Source: Aplysia californica
Lineage: Eukaryota > Mollusca > Gastropoda > Aplysiida > Aplysiidae
Direction: 5' to 3'
Assembly: GCF_000002075.1 (NCBI RefSeq)
Contig: NW_004797551.1
Span: forward strand, 75,992-139,991
Length of the DNA stretch: 64,000 nt
Numbering within the stretch: the first letter of the stretch is position 1; each line of letters begins with the position of its first letter. Below the pieces are notes generated by a model. That model worked only from the letters and a program-made list of their open reading frames with translations, had not been told where the DNA came from and did not search any database. The position numbers and the translations under genes are program-made. Of the stretch, positions 44,154-55,296 are shown in pieces.

Positions 44154-44243
44154 AGAGAGAATGGAATGGAGAGAAGGATGCTGGAACTTGGAAGCCGAAA
44201 GAGAAGCAGACAGGAAAAGTGAAGAAAGTGAAGACTCCAGGAG
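44154..44243 (+). CDS. ZEB-like: Probable exon upstream of the zinc-finger exon (basic linker)
   Basis: Flanked by ATATTTACAG and a GTAGGC donor. Entered after one base of a codon (phase 1), it reads EREWNGEKDAGTWKPKEKQ then TGKVKKVKTPG, a Lys-rich linker without a finger. It leaves in phase 1, which joins exactly to the zinc-finger exon at 45907 (junction codon GCA). No domain is recognised. Support is splice signals, phase and codon-like composition between repeats, so it could still be a chance open frame. Confidence 0.55.
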
Positions 44244-44409
44244 GTAGGCCTATGCTCAGTCTATGTTTTATAATGGTGGCTCTTCACCAACTGTTTACTC
44301 AGATTTATCTTGCGCAAGTGAATGAATGAAGGGTGCCTTTTAAGAAGGGTCCTCCTTCTTTCCTGTCCTCTTTATTTCGGCCCTTCTTGCTTGATCCCAG
44401 CACCACTAA

Positions 44410-44820
44410 TCTATTATCTATTTGTGGTGGCCGAATTTTGCTATTCAAAAGGCTTTTTAACGGCTGCATCGATCGACATGCGGTTTTCGCCAAAAAATTC
44501 TTTAAAATATTCTCCAGAGCATAACGCCCTTCGTTTTTTCAGTTTTGAGACAGTTTTACTCCAAAAAGCTAAATTTCTTTATTTCGCCAATCGCTTTTGT
44601 AGGCCGACGCTTCTTTCCCTGTAATTTTAGAAAATCCGGAAGTGATATTTCGCGAGGTACATTTTGTTTTGAGAGTATAGGTCTAGACCTTATAATTTTT
44701 TGCATCTCTCAAGATTTACTGCCCCATTCCAGTAGAGTGTAAATATAGTAGGCCAATGACTTTTTTAAAGTTGATATTAAAGCACCAATTATTCCTTTCA
44801 TCGAAAGGGGGCACAGCTAG
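44410..44820 (+). mobile_element. Helitron-like element H1, copy 2
   Basis: Same 5' start after A and the same CCTTTCATCGAAAGG hairpin (44794-44808) with terminal CAGCTAG|T. Highly similar to copy 1 apart from a roughly 50-bp segment near the 3' end. It lies in the intron between the two zinc-finger-locus exons. Confidence 0.8.
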
Positions 44821-44980
44821 TAAACTATTACTGTGATGATGCACTTTGCCTCTAACTTGTAGCAAAAGGGGAAATCATTTGATCGTGTTATAGTGTTTGT
44901 GACATCTTTAACCCCGTTCTGGGTCATATAAAACTGCCGTCTGCTTTGAACTTTTTGAGCTATTTAATTTGAAAACTGTA

Positions 44981-45345
44981 GTGGCGGGTGGTTGGTGAGT
45001 GCTCTGGTTTGGTTTGCTCCTTCTTTCCTATCAAACATCTATCGTGGGTGGTTGGCGGGTGCTCTGGTGTGGTTTGCTTCTTCTTTCCTAACTATGAAAC
45101 ATCTATCGTCCTTATCTCCTCTTCTTCTTTTTTATGTTTGTTACTCTCTTCTAACGCCTCAAATATTCTGGCGCTCATATGACCTTATGCAGTTGCGAAT
45201 GCCGTAAAACCTCTACTAAAACTAAAAACATCTATCATCCTTATCTTTGCTTTGTATCTTACTCTCCAGTAACACCTCTTACCTTCGGCAGTTATAAGAC
45301 CTATTTTGTCTTGCAAGTAACATAAATTTTACCAAACTAAAATCT
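44981..45345 (+). mobile_element. Older SINE-A copy hosting a younger one
   Basis: Older halves are 44981-45043 and 45237-45345. The younger copy at 45044-45226 is flanked by AACATCTATC at 45034-45043 and 45227-45236, a site inside the SINE-A consensus itself. Confidence 0.92.
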
Positions 45346-45459
45346 AGAGCAGCGCTCTACCTTTGATATTGAAGTGAAGTGCGTTGTGAGGTGAGTGTTA
45401 ACAGAAAGGAAGACAACGTCATTTTTGATAGTCTTAGCCTTACTCTCTTTGGTTTTTCT

Positions 45460-45650
45460 ATCTTCATCCATACTGTCATCATTTTTCCTCTTCTTCTTTT
45501 GCATGTTTGTCTCTCTCTTGTGAACTGCTATTTCCGGGGTGCCTTGATAGTTGAAGCAGGCTTTGTGCTGTTGAGGCGAGAGAGGTGAGCAGAGTAAACC
45601 CGATTCCCCGTTTGGGCTTCTCTGTTGACATCCACCCCTTGGGTGGATTG
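45460..45650 (+). mobile_element. Family B copy without tail
   Basis: Shares ACTGCTATTTCCGGGGTGCC and TTCTCTGTTGACATCCACCC with the other family B copies, but stops at CCCCTTGG, where a SINE-A copy begins. Confidence 0.75.
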
Positions 45651-45832
45651 TTGGAAGGGGCTCTGGTGTGGTTTGCTCCTTCTTTCCCATGAAACAACCA
45701 TCATCCTCGTCTCTCCTCCTTCTTTTTTATGTTTTTTAAGAGAATACTCTTGTAACACCTCTAATCTTCGGCAATTTTATAACCTGATTGTGTTAGAAAT
45801 GCAGCAAAACTCACACTAAAACTAAAACTAAA
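45646..45832 (+). mobile_element. SINE-A copy
   Basis: GTGGATTGTTGGAAGGGGCTC to ACACTAAAACTAAAACTAAAC. It lies 75 bases upstream of the zinc-finger exon. Confidence 0.85.
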
Positions 45833-45906
45833 CTTTACTTAAACAAAATAGCATTAGCCTAGTTCTCTTTGGCCTTATTTCACCACGACAATCGTCTTCT
45901 CCTCAG

Positions 45907-46199
45907 CACCGTCAGGCAAACGGGACAAAATTGAGAAGAGCGACAAGAACTCGCGCAAATTTATCTGCGACGTGTGCCAGAAGGCGTTCAAGCAGCGCCA
46001 CCACCTGACGGAACACAAGCGGCTGCACAGCGGAGAGAAACCCTTCCGCTGCTCGTACTGCGACAAGCGCTTCTCCCACTCGGGCTCCTACAGCCAGCAT
46101 ATGAAGCACCGCTGTAAGTACATCGAAACTGCCATGCCCAAAGACGAGGAGGAGGCTTTGGCGCTGGTTGGAAGCTTGCAGCCTGAACAGAGTCCGTGA
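45907..46199 (+). CDS. ZEB-like: Terminal exon with two C2H2 zinc fingers of the ZEB/zfh-1 C-terminal type
   Basis: A GC-rich exon starting after TTCTCCTCAG, with a second in-phase acceptor 9 bases downstream, and ending at TGA 46197-46199. A basic leader ([15 protein letters not shown]) is followed by finger 1 (45960-46028: [21 protein letters not shown]), the linker SGEKPF, and finger 2 (about 46044-46112: [20 protein letters not shown]). The [16 protein letters not shown] and [13 protein letters not shown] strings are hallmarks of the C-terminal finger cluster of ZEB1/ZEB2 and Drosophila zfh-1, repressors that bind E-box-like CACCT(G) sites. The family cluster has another finger immediately before these two; none is encoded here or in the 44154 exon. 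An acidic tail ([12 protein letters not shown]) ends the protein about 28 residues after finger 2, much shorter than the vertebrate tail. Homeodomain and N-terminal fingers are not in this window on either strand. Confidence 0.85.
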
Positions 46200-46360
46200 G
46201 AGGGGGGAATTTTTTACCCCTTTCCTCTCCCACGCACCCGCCTTCCCCCAAAGTGTCTTGGTGTCTTGCAGCCCGTCAAAATGAGGCTGAGTTCCGTGAA
46301 GATTGTCGTAAAAAATCAGCCCTGAGAGTCAAGTTATGGTGCTTATTTCATATTTAATAT

Positions 46361-46366
46361 AATAAA
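46361..46366 (+). terminator. AATAAA poly(A) signal downstream of the zinc-finger stop
   Basis: A canonical hexamer 162 bases after the stop codon, within TATAATAAAAC. It is a plausible proximal poly(A) signal. Longer 3' UTRs cannot be excluded. Confidence 0.5.
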
Positions 46367-47244
46367 ACTATAGGAACATTGTATGTTTGTGGAAATAATC
46401 TTTCAACAGGTCTTTGACTTTGAAAACTGTACTGAAGTAGAATGGAGTGTTGGAGCCGTGCCACACCCTACTGTCTACATACACTTCTCTTTTACCTTAA
46501 GTTTCACTAGTCTCCCCCCCTCATCTGATATGCTCACTTTTGTTTCTTTGAAGCAAAAGGGGTCGCAAAAGAGTCATCCCTTCCATGTCTGACCACTCTT
46601 TTTGTAGGCAATATCGTCCTTATTTTTACAATTTTGTTAAGTCCATGTTAAAGTTAGAATTTATGGCAAAATGCTACTTACCATTTTTTTCCCCTGTGTC
46701 GAGGTCTGCTGTTGTAATTTGAATGTATTTTTTTTTAATGGATTGTTTACAGAAGTGAATGCTTTTTCGTATTGTAGAAAATAGGTCAATATATATATGT
46801 ACTCATTGGTGACTCAAAAAGCAACGATTTTCTTCATGAATCTGAAGTTCGGAAATTGTCTGGATTTTTGCATTTTATATAAGAATAAGTTTGATACAAG
46901 ATGTATTAGACGGTATGATCCATAAATTTTGAGTCCTTGTGCACACGCGTCCCCGGAGTACAAGAAGTTCAGGATATTTACTTGTGGCTACTTGGCACCT
47001 CTGGTGACTACAGATACCACATAGGTCGTCACTTTGTGCTGGGAGTCACCACCGTAAAGCTCGGAAATTAACCATAGCCTCGTGAACTCGGTGCTACTTT
47101 TAAAAACTGAAATTTCTATGAAAGGGCCAAATCAAAATTTATGCATATGAAGAGCTGCGCTTTGCTGCACTCTCGTGTTTCCTCTGTATACAGAACTATT
47201 ATACAGAACTATCAATGTAGTTCTGAACTATAGTCTAGTCTAGT

Positions 47245-47515
47245 AACGTTTGTTGAGGTTGCCTGTCTGGTCCCTCAGTTTGGTCCAATTCCGTCTAAAT
47301 GAGGTAGCCGTTCGCTTTGGTCTAGTTATGTTTATTCAGGTAGCTCTTTACTTTGGTAAGTTGTGTCTTTTGACTTGGCCCGTAACTTTGGTGTAGTTTT
47401 CTAGTTGCGTCTTGAGGTGGCCTTTCGCTTTGGTCCGGTAAGATGTATTGACTTGGCTCATAATTTTGGTCTTGTTGTATCTATTTACGTAGCCTGTAAG
47501 CAGTGAGTTACCACG
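47245..47515 (+). repeat. Degenerate tandem array of about seven 35-45 bp units
   Basis: Units begin TGAGGTAGCC or TGACTTGGCC and contain CTTTGGTCTAGTT, for example near 47300, 47400 and 47450. Lies 1 kb downstream of the zinc-finger stop. Confidence 0.7.
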
Positions 47516-48693
47516 CTAGTCATTTACATCATCACATTGTTTTTTGGAAGTAAGGTAAGAATCTAGTCAGTTCTGTGACTTGTTCTTGTCATGATAGTCG
47601 TCGTTTTTTTAAGGGGTCTGTTAAATATTTTGAGAACAAATTTTTTTGCTGTGGTGCTGTGACAAAATTTATATATAGATCTATATGTGGACCGTACTTA
47701 AAAAATTTTTTTTTTTGACTTAGTGGAATTTTGTCTTGAATAATCTGATATTAAATGATTTATATTTCAGTGAGGCTGAAAGTTTTGTTTTAGATTGCTA
47801 CTTTGTCCATCCATTTTTTTTTTAGTTAAACAAAAAAAAACCCACCCAGCCTCCTCTTTTCTATAGAGGCATAAGACTTGACTGAGGCTGCCTAAGCACT
47901 ATTTTCTTTTTTCATGTTCTGTGAAATTCTATTCATTTCTGAAATTTATTGATGTTTTATTTTTATGTAAAAGCAATGATAACAATCGTTGTATTTTTAA
48001 GTTTGTTGTCATGACTGCAAGAATCTCAGGCCTGCAATATCAAAGAAATTTTTGTGAGCTGCCTCTTTTTATTCTTTATTTGCTTTTCAGGTAAAGTCAG
48101 ACAGAGACTAAAATATTTGATGCTGAAAATGGTTGAAAAATGATGCTGAAGAACAAAGTACTTGTATAATACAATTTTTATTTAGTGCCTTAACACCCTT
48201 TTACTGCTGATATTGAGGAAAAAAATGTATGATATACTTGTATGCAAATGTATTTTCATTTACACATATCGACAAGGAATGATTGTACAATGTGATTTTG
48301 CTGTTGCCCAGTTGTTGTTTTTTTGTGGTTAACGTTTTGCCTTTTGAGAAAGTGTTATGTGGTCAGCCAACTGTTTAGATGTACCAAGCCCCGAAAGCAA
48401 ATTTTTCCGGAGGGAGAAAAGAAAAACCTTTTTCATTCTTTTAGCATTTTACCTTCATTATGTGTCTTTTTTTGTTGTTGCTTTTTTCAATGTTTAGATT
48501 TTGCTTTTTGATAACATATTTCTGGAGCACATGTAACTAATACCACAGTTTAAGAAACTCGTTTTTTAAATATTTTTTTATGTGTAAAATGTTGGGCCTA
48601 GTACATCTAAACAACTGGCTGAAGATATTTACACGTCTTTTCATCTCTATGCCACTCCATGTCAAAAGTCAGAGAAGCAAGTGAACAAATGTA

Positions 48694-49199
48694 CAGTTAA
48701 AATCGTCCGAGACCGCGTCCCATTGTTGAGGAGAAAAGTGCATCTTGGATAGATAGTCCCTCTTGGACAGAGTCATTATGATCTATATTTATTATATTTG
48801 TGAAAGTTTGTCACTTTGGTCACCTAAAACTTCTGAGCGACCCAACTTTCGAATTTAAAAAAAAATGAACGGTGGTTCAGATTCATTTAAAGGGTGCACA
48901 GTTATATTAAGGACTCTGAAGTCACTGTATTTTCAGTTTTTCATTTTGTTTTATTTAGATCTAATCTTGGGAAAGTCCGTCTTCTAAGACGCCTTTGTAA
49001 ACAAGTGAGGCTTCCGTTCACAAGCAGTGCGCGCTGATTCCACAATGATTTGACGATTGATTCTTTTGAGTCCGTTCATTGAGCGGGTATCCAGCTAGTT
49101 ATAATATCATAGAAAAAGAAAAGAGAGCACAAGTGGGGAAGTGTTCGTTTGTACTGGTGATTGTCTCGGACTGGTGGCCATTAGAGCAGGTTTTATTGG
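48694..49199 (+). mobile_element. Family M MITE hosting a Helitron-like element
   Basis: Left CAGTTAAAATCGTCCGAGAC after TA at 48692-48693; right CTCGGACTGGTGGCC ... GCAGGTTTTATTGG. The interior is split by the element at 48811-49098. Confidence 0.7.
48811..49098 (+). mobile_element. Helitron-like element H2, copy 2
   Basis: Aligns with copy 1 from TCACTTTGGTCACCTAAAAC to GGGTATCCAGCTAG|T. The exact 5' end is uncertain by about 15 bases. It sits inside a family M MITE. Confidence 0.75.
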
Positions 49200-49341
49200 A
49201 TAATTGTATGTGCCGCTCTAGTCTGTTCTAGTCCCAAGTTGCTTTAGGTGAGCACGAATACGACACAGAAAAAATAACAAAGATAGGAAATGAACCGCCG
49301 AATCAGCAGATGGGAAGCATGTGGTGCGACCTTAAAGGTGG

Positions 49342-49381
49342 CACTCTCTCTCTCTCTCTCTGTCTGTCTGTTCACTCGATC

Positions 49382-49412
<31 letters not shown>

Positions 49413-49501
49413 GCCTGTCTGCCTGTCTGTCTGTCTTGTCTCTCTCTCTCTCTCTTTCTCTCTCACTCTCTATCTCTCTCTCTCTCTTTCTCTCTCTCTT
49501 C
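49342..49501 (+). repeat. (CT)n and (CTGT)n compound microsatellite
   Basis: CT runs flank a (CTGT)n block at 49383-49436. It gives rise to spurious Ser/Leu/Cys-rich open frames. Confidence 0.97.
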
Positions 49502-49600
49502 CCCTGTACACCACTGTTTCATTCATATGGGGGTCCAATAGCAAGTGAATGATGGCTGTATGAGGCTTTTGTATTCATTTATGATTTACCTTCCAGTACC

Positions 49601-49825
49601 AGCGTCTTTGGTGTAGCTGTTAGGCACTTCTCTGTTGCATGCAGAAGACCTGAGCTTGGTTATCCAGCGGGGGAGGGAGGGAATTTTTTATCGAGTATCT
49701 TGTGGTTTCTACTCGGATGTTGTATCCCTCTCAGTCCGGATTGACCCTGACAGGCAGGGTCGAAGCCGGCCTCCTAAATGATTTAAATGTGTTGATGGCA
49801 TGAGACTTAAAACACCACATTAACA
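49601..49825 (+). mobile_element. tRNA-derived SINE (family T), near full length
   Basis: CCAGCGTCTTTGGTGTAGC head, TATCGAGTATCTTG, TTGTATCCCTCTCAGTCC and CTGACAGGCAGGGTCGAAGC, with tail AATGTGTTGATGGCATGAG. This is the best reference copy here, although its B-box is altered (GAGCTTGGTTATCC). Confidence 0.8.
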
Positions 49826-50943
49826 TTTATGAACATTTTATTTAAAACATTAGCAGTCTGCATAATGTGTTATAGACTAATAGTTGTCGGATTTCACTGG
49901 GTGTTTTTTTTTGGCTTTCGTTAATATGTGTATGTAGTCAAAATTGTCAAATCATTATTTGTTCAACAAGATTATATGAGCACTCATGAACATACAATCA
50001 AGGTCATGCATTAATTGTAAATTATTCACTCACAGTTCATGGTGGGACCAGTGATGTTTACTGTATGGATCTGCATTTAAACCACTCATTTATTTATGGA
50101 AACTACATTAGCTTTATTGATTTAGAAAGTACTAAAGTTTGCTTGTGAACTTGGATTTCATTTATCTTGCAGCTGATTTTATCATCTATGTGCATGTACT
50201 TTGTCCTTTTTATTTTTGGTCCTTAGTTGTGTTTGTTTTATATCCTGTGCTTTTATTGCTAAAGGTCAGAGCATATTATTATGCTTTGAAAATGATTGTT
50301 GCTGTTGATTCTAGTCTGCCCAATCAAAATGATCTGCCCCATGATGTTTCTGTCTGTTTAATGTGAGTGTGGCCTCAGTCAGTGTAACGGTAAACCAGGG
50401 TGCTATTGATGGAACTTTTCTGGTGTGCTCCTTTACAATGTCAGATTATATTTGTAAACTTTAGACATTTAATGTCAAAATATCTGTAAAACTTAGATTT
50501 GTTATCATTATCTCAAAATATTTGTAAAATTTAGACTTTAATGTCGAAATATATTTGTAATATTTATGCTGTACTTCTTATTCTTAGTATAACAAATTTG
50601 TAAAATTTTATCGGTATAAAACCATTCAACGTTTTTAGCCCGACAACCTCAGCAGAGTAGACGTATTGTTCGGGTGATGACAGGGTATTTGAAGGGAGCT
50701 GGAAGCTTCATGTATGGGGATTTTTTTTTTTCTAGTCTTTTTATTTCCGTGTCTTACTTCAGTGTCGTAATTTTGTTAATGAAACCTTGTACAAATTGTA
50801 ATACTTAATTAAGCTCTACAGTTTCGCTCTAGATTAAATTTTTTATTACCAACAAGAGCCTTTATTTTCATGGGAGCCTTGTCCCTTGCTCAGATCCTTG
50901 TGTTCCGCACAAATCTTTGCTGTCCTGAAACATCGTACTGTAT

Positions 50944-51145
50944 ATGTCACGACACGGTGGAATCAAGTGCTTGTCAATTTTTGAGCATATTTAGTTATTG
51001 GCATCATCTTTGTTCCTTTGTCTTGCTTTTAAAGAAAAAAAAATATCCATCTACCTTCAAATGAAGAGGAGATATTTTGGAATGAAGGAAGTTGGGGTCA
51101 CCTGGTTTCAGAGGTAAAGTTAGTGAGAAAATGGCATCCAAAGTT
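50944..51145 (+). mobile_element. Family F element, truncated
   Basis: TGTCACGACACGGTGGAATC, GTGCTTGTCAATTTTTGAGC, down to AGAAAATGGCATCCAAAG. Only one end is present. Confidence 0.65.
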
Positions 51146-51334
51146 TGGAGCTGATGTTTGTTTGTGTTGATCATTGTATCTCATTTTCTACAATTGTTTC
51201 AGCGAATTTGATCTTCAAAATGGCCACTTTCCTATGTGTTATTTGACTGCATACTTTTACTAGACGAGGTGTGTGCAAATCTCTTTCGATGTTAGAGGTT
51301 CTAAGTTATTTTTTCACCCTTTCACTCATGATGG

Positions 51335-51575
51335 GCGCTCAGTTAGCTCTGTTGGTATCAAGCTGAACTACAAAGTGGATGGCCTTGGTTCAAATCCTAG
51401 ACTAGATGTTTTTAAATTCAGGATCTTTAGTGAAGTTTTCAAGGTTCTCAATTCATGTGGCTCGGTCCTATCAGAGATGGATGTTAATAAATTCGGAGGT
51501 CACGCCTCTTAGATAACCTGACACAGTGTAGATCGAGGTTTTAGACCCATACACTTACTTTAACTTTCCCTCATG
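51335..51575 (+). mobile_element. tRNA-derived SINE (family V)
   Basis: TTAGCTCTGTTGGTATCAAG head, CTTGGTTCAAATCCTAG B-box, TTCGGAGGTCACGCCTCTTA and a tail near GTGTAGATCGAGG. Confidence 0.75.
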
Positions 51576-52304
51576 AGCTATTTTCCCTGGTCTACATCGG
51601 AGAGTCCTTTGTAAACGTTGCACCTCCCTCATTCAAAATTCTCCTTACGTTGTCTTTGATTGTGTCAGATACTGAAATTAGGCCCTAATTGGCACATATA
51701 TAATAGTCACTCTTTTGTGTATGTTGCTGCACTCTTTCCAATGGCTATCAGCAGCCACGATACTCCCAATTTTACATGTAAGATGCCAGTAGTTTGTACG
51801 TAGAACGTACATGCACAACACAAAGGATATAGTACTTTTGGAATTTTATGAGTTAAAAAAATTGTGGCGTACAAATTTTTGTACAATTTTAAATATTTTT
51901 TCTTACTGTAAACTCAAGAACTGTGTCCTCGCGTCGGATAAATGACAGAGTTGCAGGATCTGAAATTTGCACTATAGGATATAGTTTGGCTAAGATCTGA
52001 CGGTGGATGAGAATATTTTGAATGGATGATCATTATAAGGAAACCTTAGTTGCACGGCCACATGATCTTGATTATGTAGTTTTGTGTCTGACATTGTATA
52101 CTTATGCACCTAATGTACTTAGTGTGATTAGTACATATACTATACTACTTAAGACTTGTTTTTTTTTTTTTCCTTTTAATCACATATTACACCTTTTAGA
52201 TCAATGTTTTTTGTCTTTGAGGTCTCATTACTTAATATATTTACAGAGGCAACTGGTTTGTTCCTTGTACATATCAAATTTTTGACTATCTAATAAGCAA
52301 CCTT

Positions 52305-52400
52305 TCTGGCGGGTCGTTGTATCTCTTTAAGCCCAAGTTGGCCCTGACAAGACGGGTCAAAGCAGACCGTCTCGAAAAGATCCAAACAGTATTGAAGGTA
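52305..52400 (+). mobile_element. Family T SINE fragment
   Basis: TTGTATCTCTTTAAGCCC and TTGGCCCTGACAAGACGGG only. Confidence 0.55.
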
Positions 52401-53499
52401 AAAATTTTACATGCTCTAACAAAAAAAATTTTTTTTTTAAAAATTGGTCACGTGACATTTAACTCGGCCATTAATAATGTGAGTGAGGACTTTCTAGCCA
52501 AAATTTCTTGCTGTGTATTAATCTCAAAGGGTGCTTGTTTTGTGCCACCAGTAAAGTTAGTTATTTATGTTTGTGACTGTTTTATGATGATCCCCTGGGG
52601 TTTTTTCCCCCCAGTATAATGTCAGTGCTTGTGGGGTAATGTTGAAGCCTGCTTCTTCTCGTACGCTTCTGTTTTTACTAAGTGAACTTTCTAAGAACCA
52701 CAATTTATATATATGAACTTTTACACCGGCATCTTGTGAACTTACAAGAACTTTTCTCTTCATCAAGTTGTGACACTGGTTGTTTACTTTTAAAGAATTT
52801 ATTGGGTTTTGAGTTTTTTTGGAGAGTGTGGGGGGGGGGGGGGGGGGGGTGTTATTTTGTTTGTTTTTGTTTGCACTGAGTCATTCTAGTCTGCACAAGA
52901 GCCATTGGTTTTCTCTGATTTGGTACAATACTAATACTGTGTAGCGTCGACAAGGTATTCGAATGTACTAAGCCCAGAAAGCTTTTCAGGAGAGAGGAAG
53001 AAAAAACCCTGTTTCTTTTTTTCAACAATCGTTCCTACAGAATGTATCCTTTCTTGCTTTTTTTGACATTTATAATTTAAATTTTGACGAAATATTTCTC
53101 GAGCACTGGCAACCAATACCACAAATTAAGAAACTGCATTGAAAGAAAAATTCAAAATTTTGGGTTTAATACATGATCTGAACAGCCTGCTGACGATAAT
53201 CATCTCTATGAAGTGTGTACCAGTGTTGGAGAGTTGTTGTCATCTGTATTGTGGTGTGTGTCTCGTTGCTTGTGTCTCTTTGTGTATTGCTGTGTGATTT
53301 ATGGTGTATGTCTCAATGCTTGTGTCTCTGTGTGTATTGCGGAGTATATCATGGCCTTTCCCCAAGAAAAACAGGTAACTCCAGTGATTGTTTCCTGGTC
53401 CTGTGAAGCAAGGAATGTCAAAAGAGATAATTTGATCTTTCTTCCTACAGCAGTAGCATTCTTGCTCTTTCAACGTTTACTATAAGATGTGTTGCTGTT

Positions 53500-53592
53500 T
53501 CTTTATGGAGGAGGCCTCGCCTCTAGTCTTAAATAACCTAATAGTGTCGAAAGGGGTGTTAAACCTATACCATTTCACCATTTTCTAAAAGT
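53500..53592 (+). mobile_element. Family V SINE, 3' fragment
   Basis: GGAGGCCTCGCCTCTAG, then AAATAACCTAATAGTGTCG and GGGGTGTTAAACC. Confidence 0.65.
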
Positions 53593-54252
53593 AAAATGGT
53601 ATTGTGTAATCTTTTGTGTTTGGAGATGTCTTTCTGTTTGTTTAGTTTTTGTCAAGGATGCATGATTTTTTTTTTTTTAATTGTTGGTAGGAGGCTTGAA
53701 ATATATGATCTACCTTTTTTAAAAAGCTATTTATCATTATTATTACTGTAATGACAACAACTACTACTACTATTATTATTATTATTATTACCGTATTGTT
53801 ATTATTAAATGGAGTTTCTTTCAAGGGTTGTTTTTAGTTGGGAGGAAGCTGGTAATGTATGAGTATGATCTACCTTATTATTTATTGTTACTTTTACTAC
53901 TATTGTTATTATTTATTTTTTAAATTATTTATACTATTATTATTATTTATGTGGAGTTTTGGTCAAGGTGTTTTTTTTGTGTTGATGGTTGGAGGCTTGA
54001 AATGTATGATCTAAATCCTGCTTTTAGTGGAAAGCAGGACAAAATTTTAACAAGGACTCATGGTGTCTGGGCTGTTGTTCTTGTTATCTATCCAGCAACA
54101 GCTGGGCTCTTGCACTTCTGTCTAATGTCATATAGTAATAAGTGCAGGTTTGCTGCAGTTGCTGTAATGCTCTATAGAGTGTGTTGTCATGCTAGGTCTC
54201 GGAGGGAGAAAGGTAGTCTGGGCTGTAAGTGTTAGGCCTTTAGCCTTTCATT

Positions 54253-54370
54253 ACTTGCAAACTTCTTCTTTTTCTATGTTTGTTACTCTCTTGTAACACC
54301 TCTAATCTTCTGGCGCTCATATGACCTTATGCAGTGGCGAGCGCTGTAAAACCTCTTCTAAAACGAAAAA
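54253..54370 (+). mobile_element. 5'-truncated SINE-A copy
   Basis: Only the 3' part remains (TATGTTTGTTACTCTCTTG ... GGCGCTCATATGACC ... GCGAGCGCTGTAAAACC). 5' truncation is usual for target-primed insertions. Confidence 0.85.
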
Positions 54371-54507
54371 ACCAAATGATATATATAGATTGAATTCCCT
54401 TTTGGTTAAAACATTTTGTTGACTGTACTCCGTCTTTCTGCTAGAAGCAGCCAACCTCTTAGTGTTTCTAGATTCTGCCAGCACTCACGACATAAAGTAT
54501 TACAGTT

Positions 54508-54885
54508 GAACCTGTCTATAACTATAACGGCCTCTCAAGATCAAGGACGAAAGTGACATTTACAGACAGATGGTTGCTATATATATATACAGGGTCTTGT
54601 GGCCACTTGCTGGACTTGACAAAGTCAACAGATGGTTTAAAATCTGAAATCTTACCTTTCCATTTTAAATTCGAGAAAATTGTTACTTGTCAGAAGAGGC
54701 TCTGTATATTGAGTGAAAGTGAAAGAACACACTTGCTTACCGATACCTAGTCTAAGGGCAGTTTGGTTGAGAACTTGTGGTAAGGGAACGTTATGAGCAG
54801 GTTTTGATGCTGAATTGTTAGTTGTGAAAATGATTGATGAAGGTCACATTGGACAGGGGCTGTTGTGGACAGGTTAGAATTATAT
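54508..54885 (+). mobile_element. MITE related to family M
   Basis: CAGTTGAACCTGTCTATAAC at the left after TA; GGACAGGGGCTGTTGTGG and GACAGGTTAGAATTA at the right. Confidence 0.55.
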
Positions 54886-55296
54886 CCGCTCAGTACCTAG
54901 TTTTGACAAATTCGACGTACAACACTTTGAGTTTCTCAAATGTCACACTTTTAAAAAAACAATTCTTTGAATAGCTTGATACATGTAACTACTCTGAATT
55001 TTATAACGATTTTTATAGAGTGGATAGAACATATTTGACTTTGGTTTCAGACCTCATGGTTTTAGTAACTCAAAATCGCCAAAATTATCGTAGAACTTGG
55101 TAATTCTAAGGTAGCGATAAGTGACCTTTTCATAAACTTGGAAGTCGGTGAAAGAGAGTAAAGGGTGTTTTCAAGCTGGGTCATCATCATAACATATAGG
55201 CCTATTTGTCTTTGTTGTTAGTGAGGGTTTTTTTTGTTTGTGTGTGTGGGGGGGGGGGGGGGGGGAGAATTGGTGTCCAGTTTTCATGAACTTGTT

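Larger units (their letters stand above)
46200..54250 (+). other. Downstream of the zinc-finger stop: possible long 3' UTR
   Basis: No SINE-A copies in 8 kb. Contains a tandem array (47.25-47.5), a MITE/Helitron nest (48.7-49.2), family T and V SINEs, a truncated family F element and (TTA)n at 53.76 kb. No coding frame supported. Confidence 0.5.

Noticed and set aside
45912-46251. Reverse-strand open frames over the zinc-finger exon
   Set aside because: Shadows; the + strand frame contains the C2H2 motifs.
46980-47100. Possible 5S rRNA-like segment
   Set aside because: Only loose resemblance; the conserved 5S internal control regions are not present.
49290-49552. Ser/Leu/Cys-rich open frames
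   Set aside because: Produced entirely by the (CT)n/(CTGT)n microsatellite.
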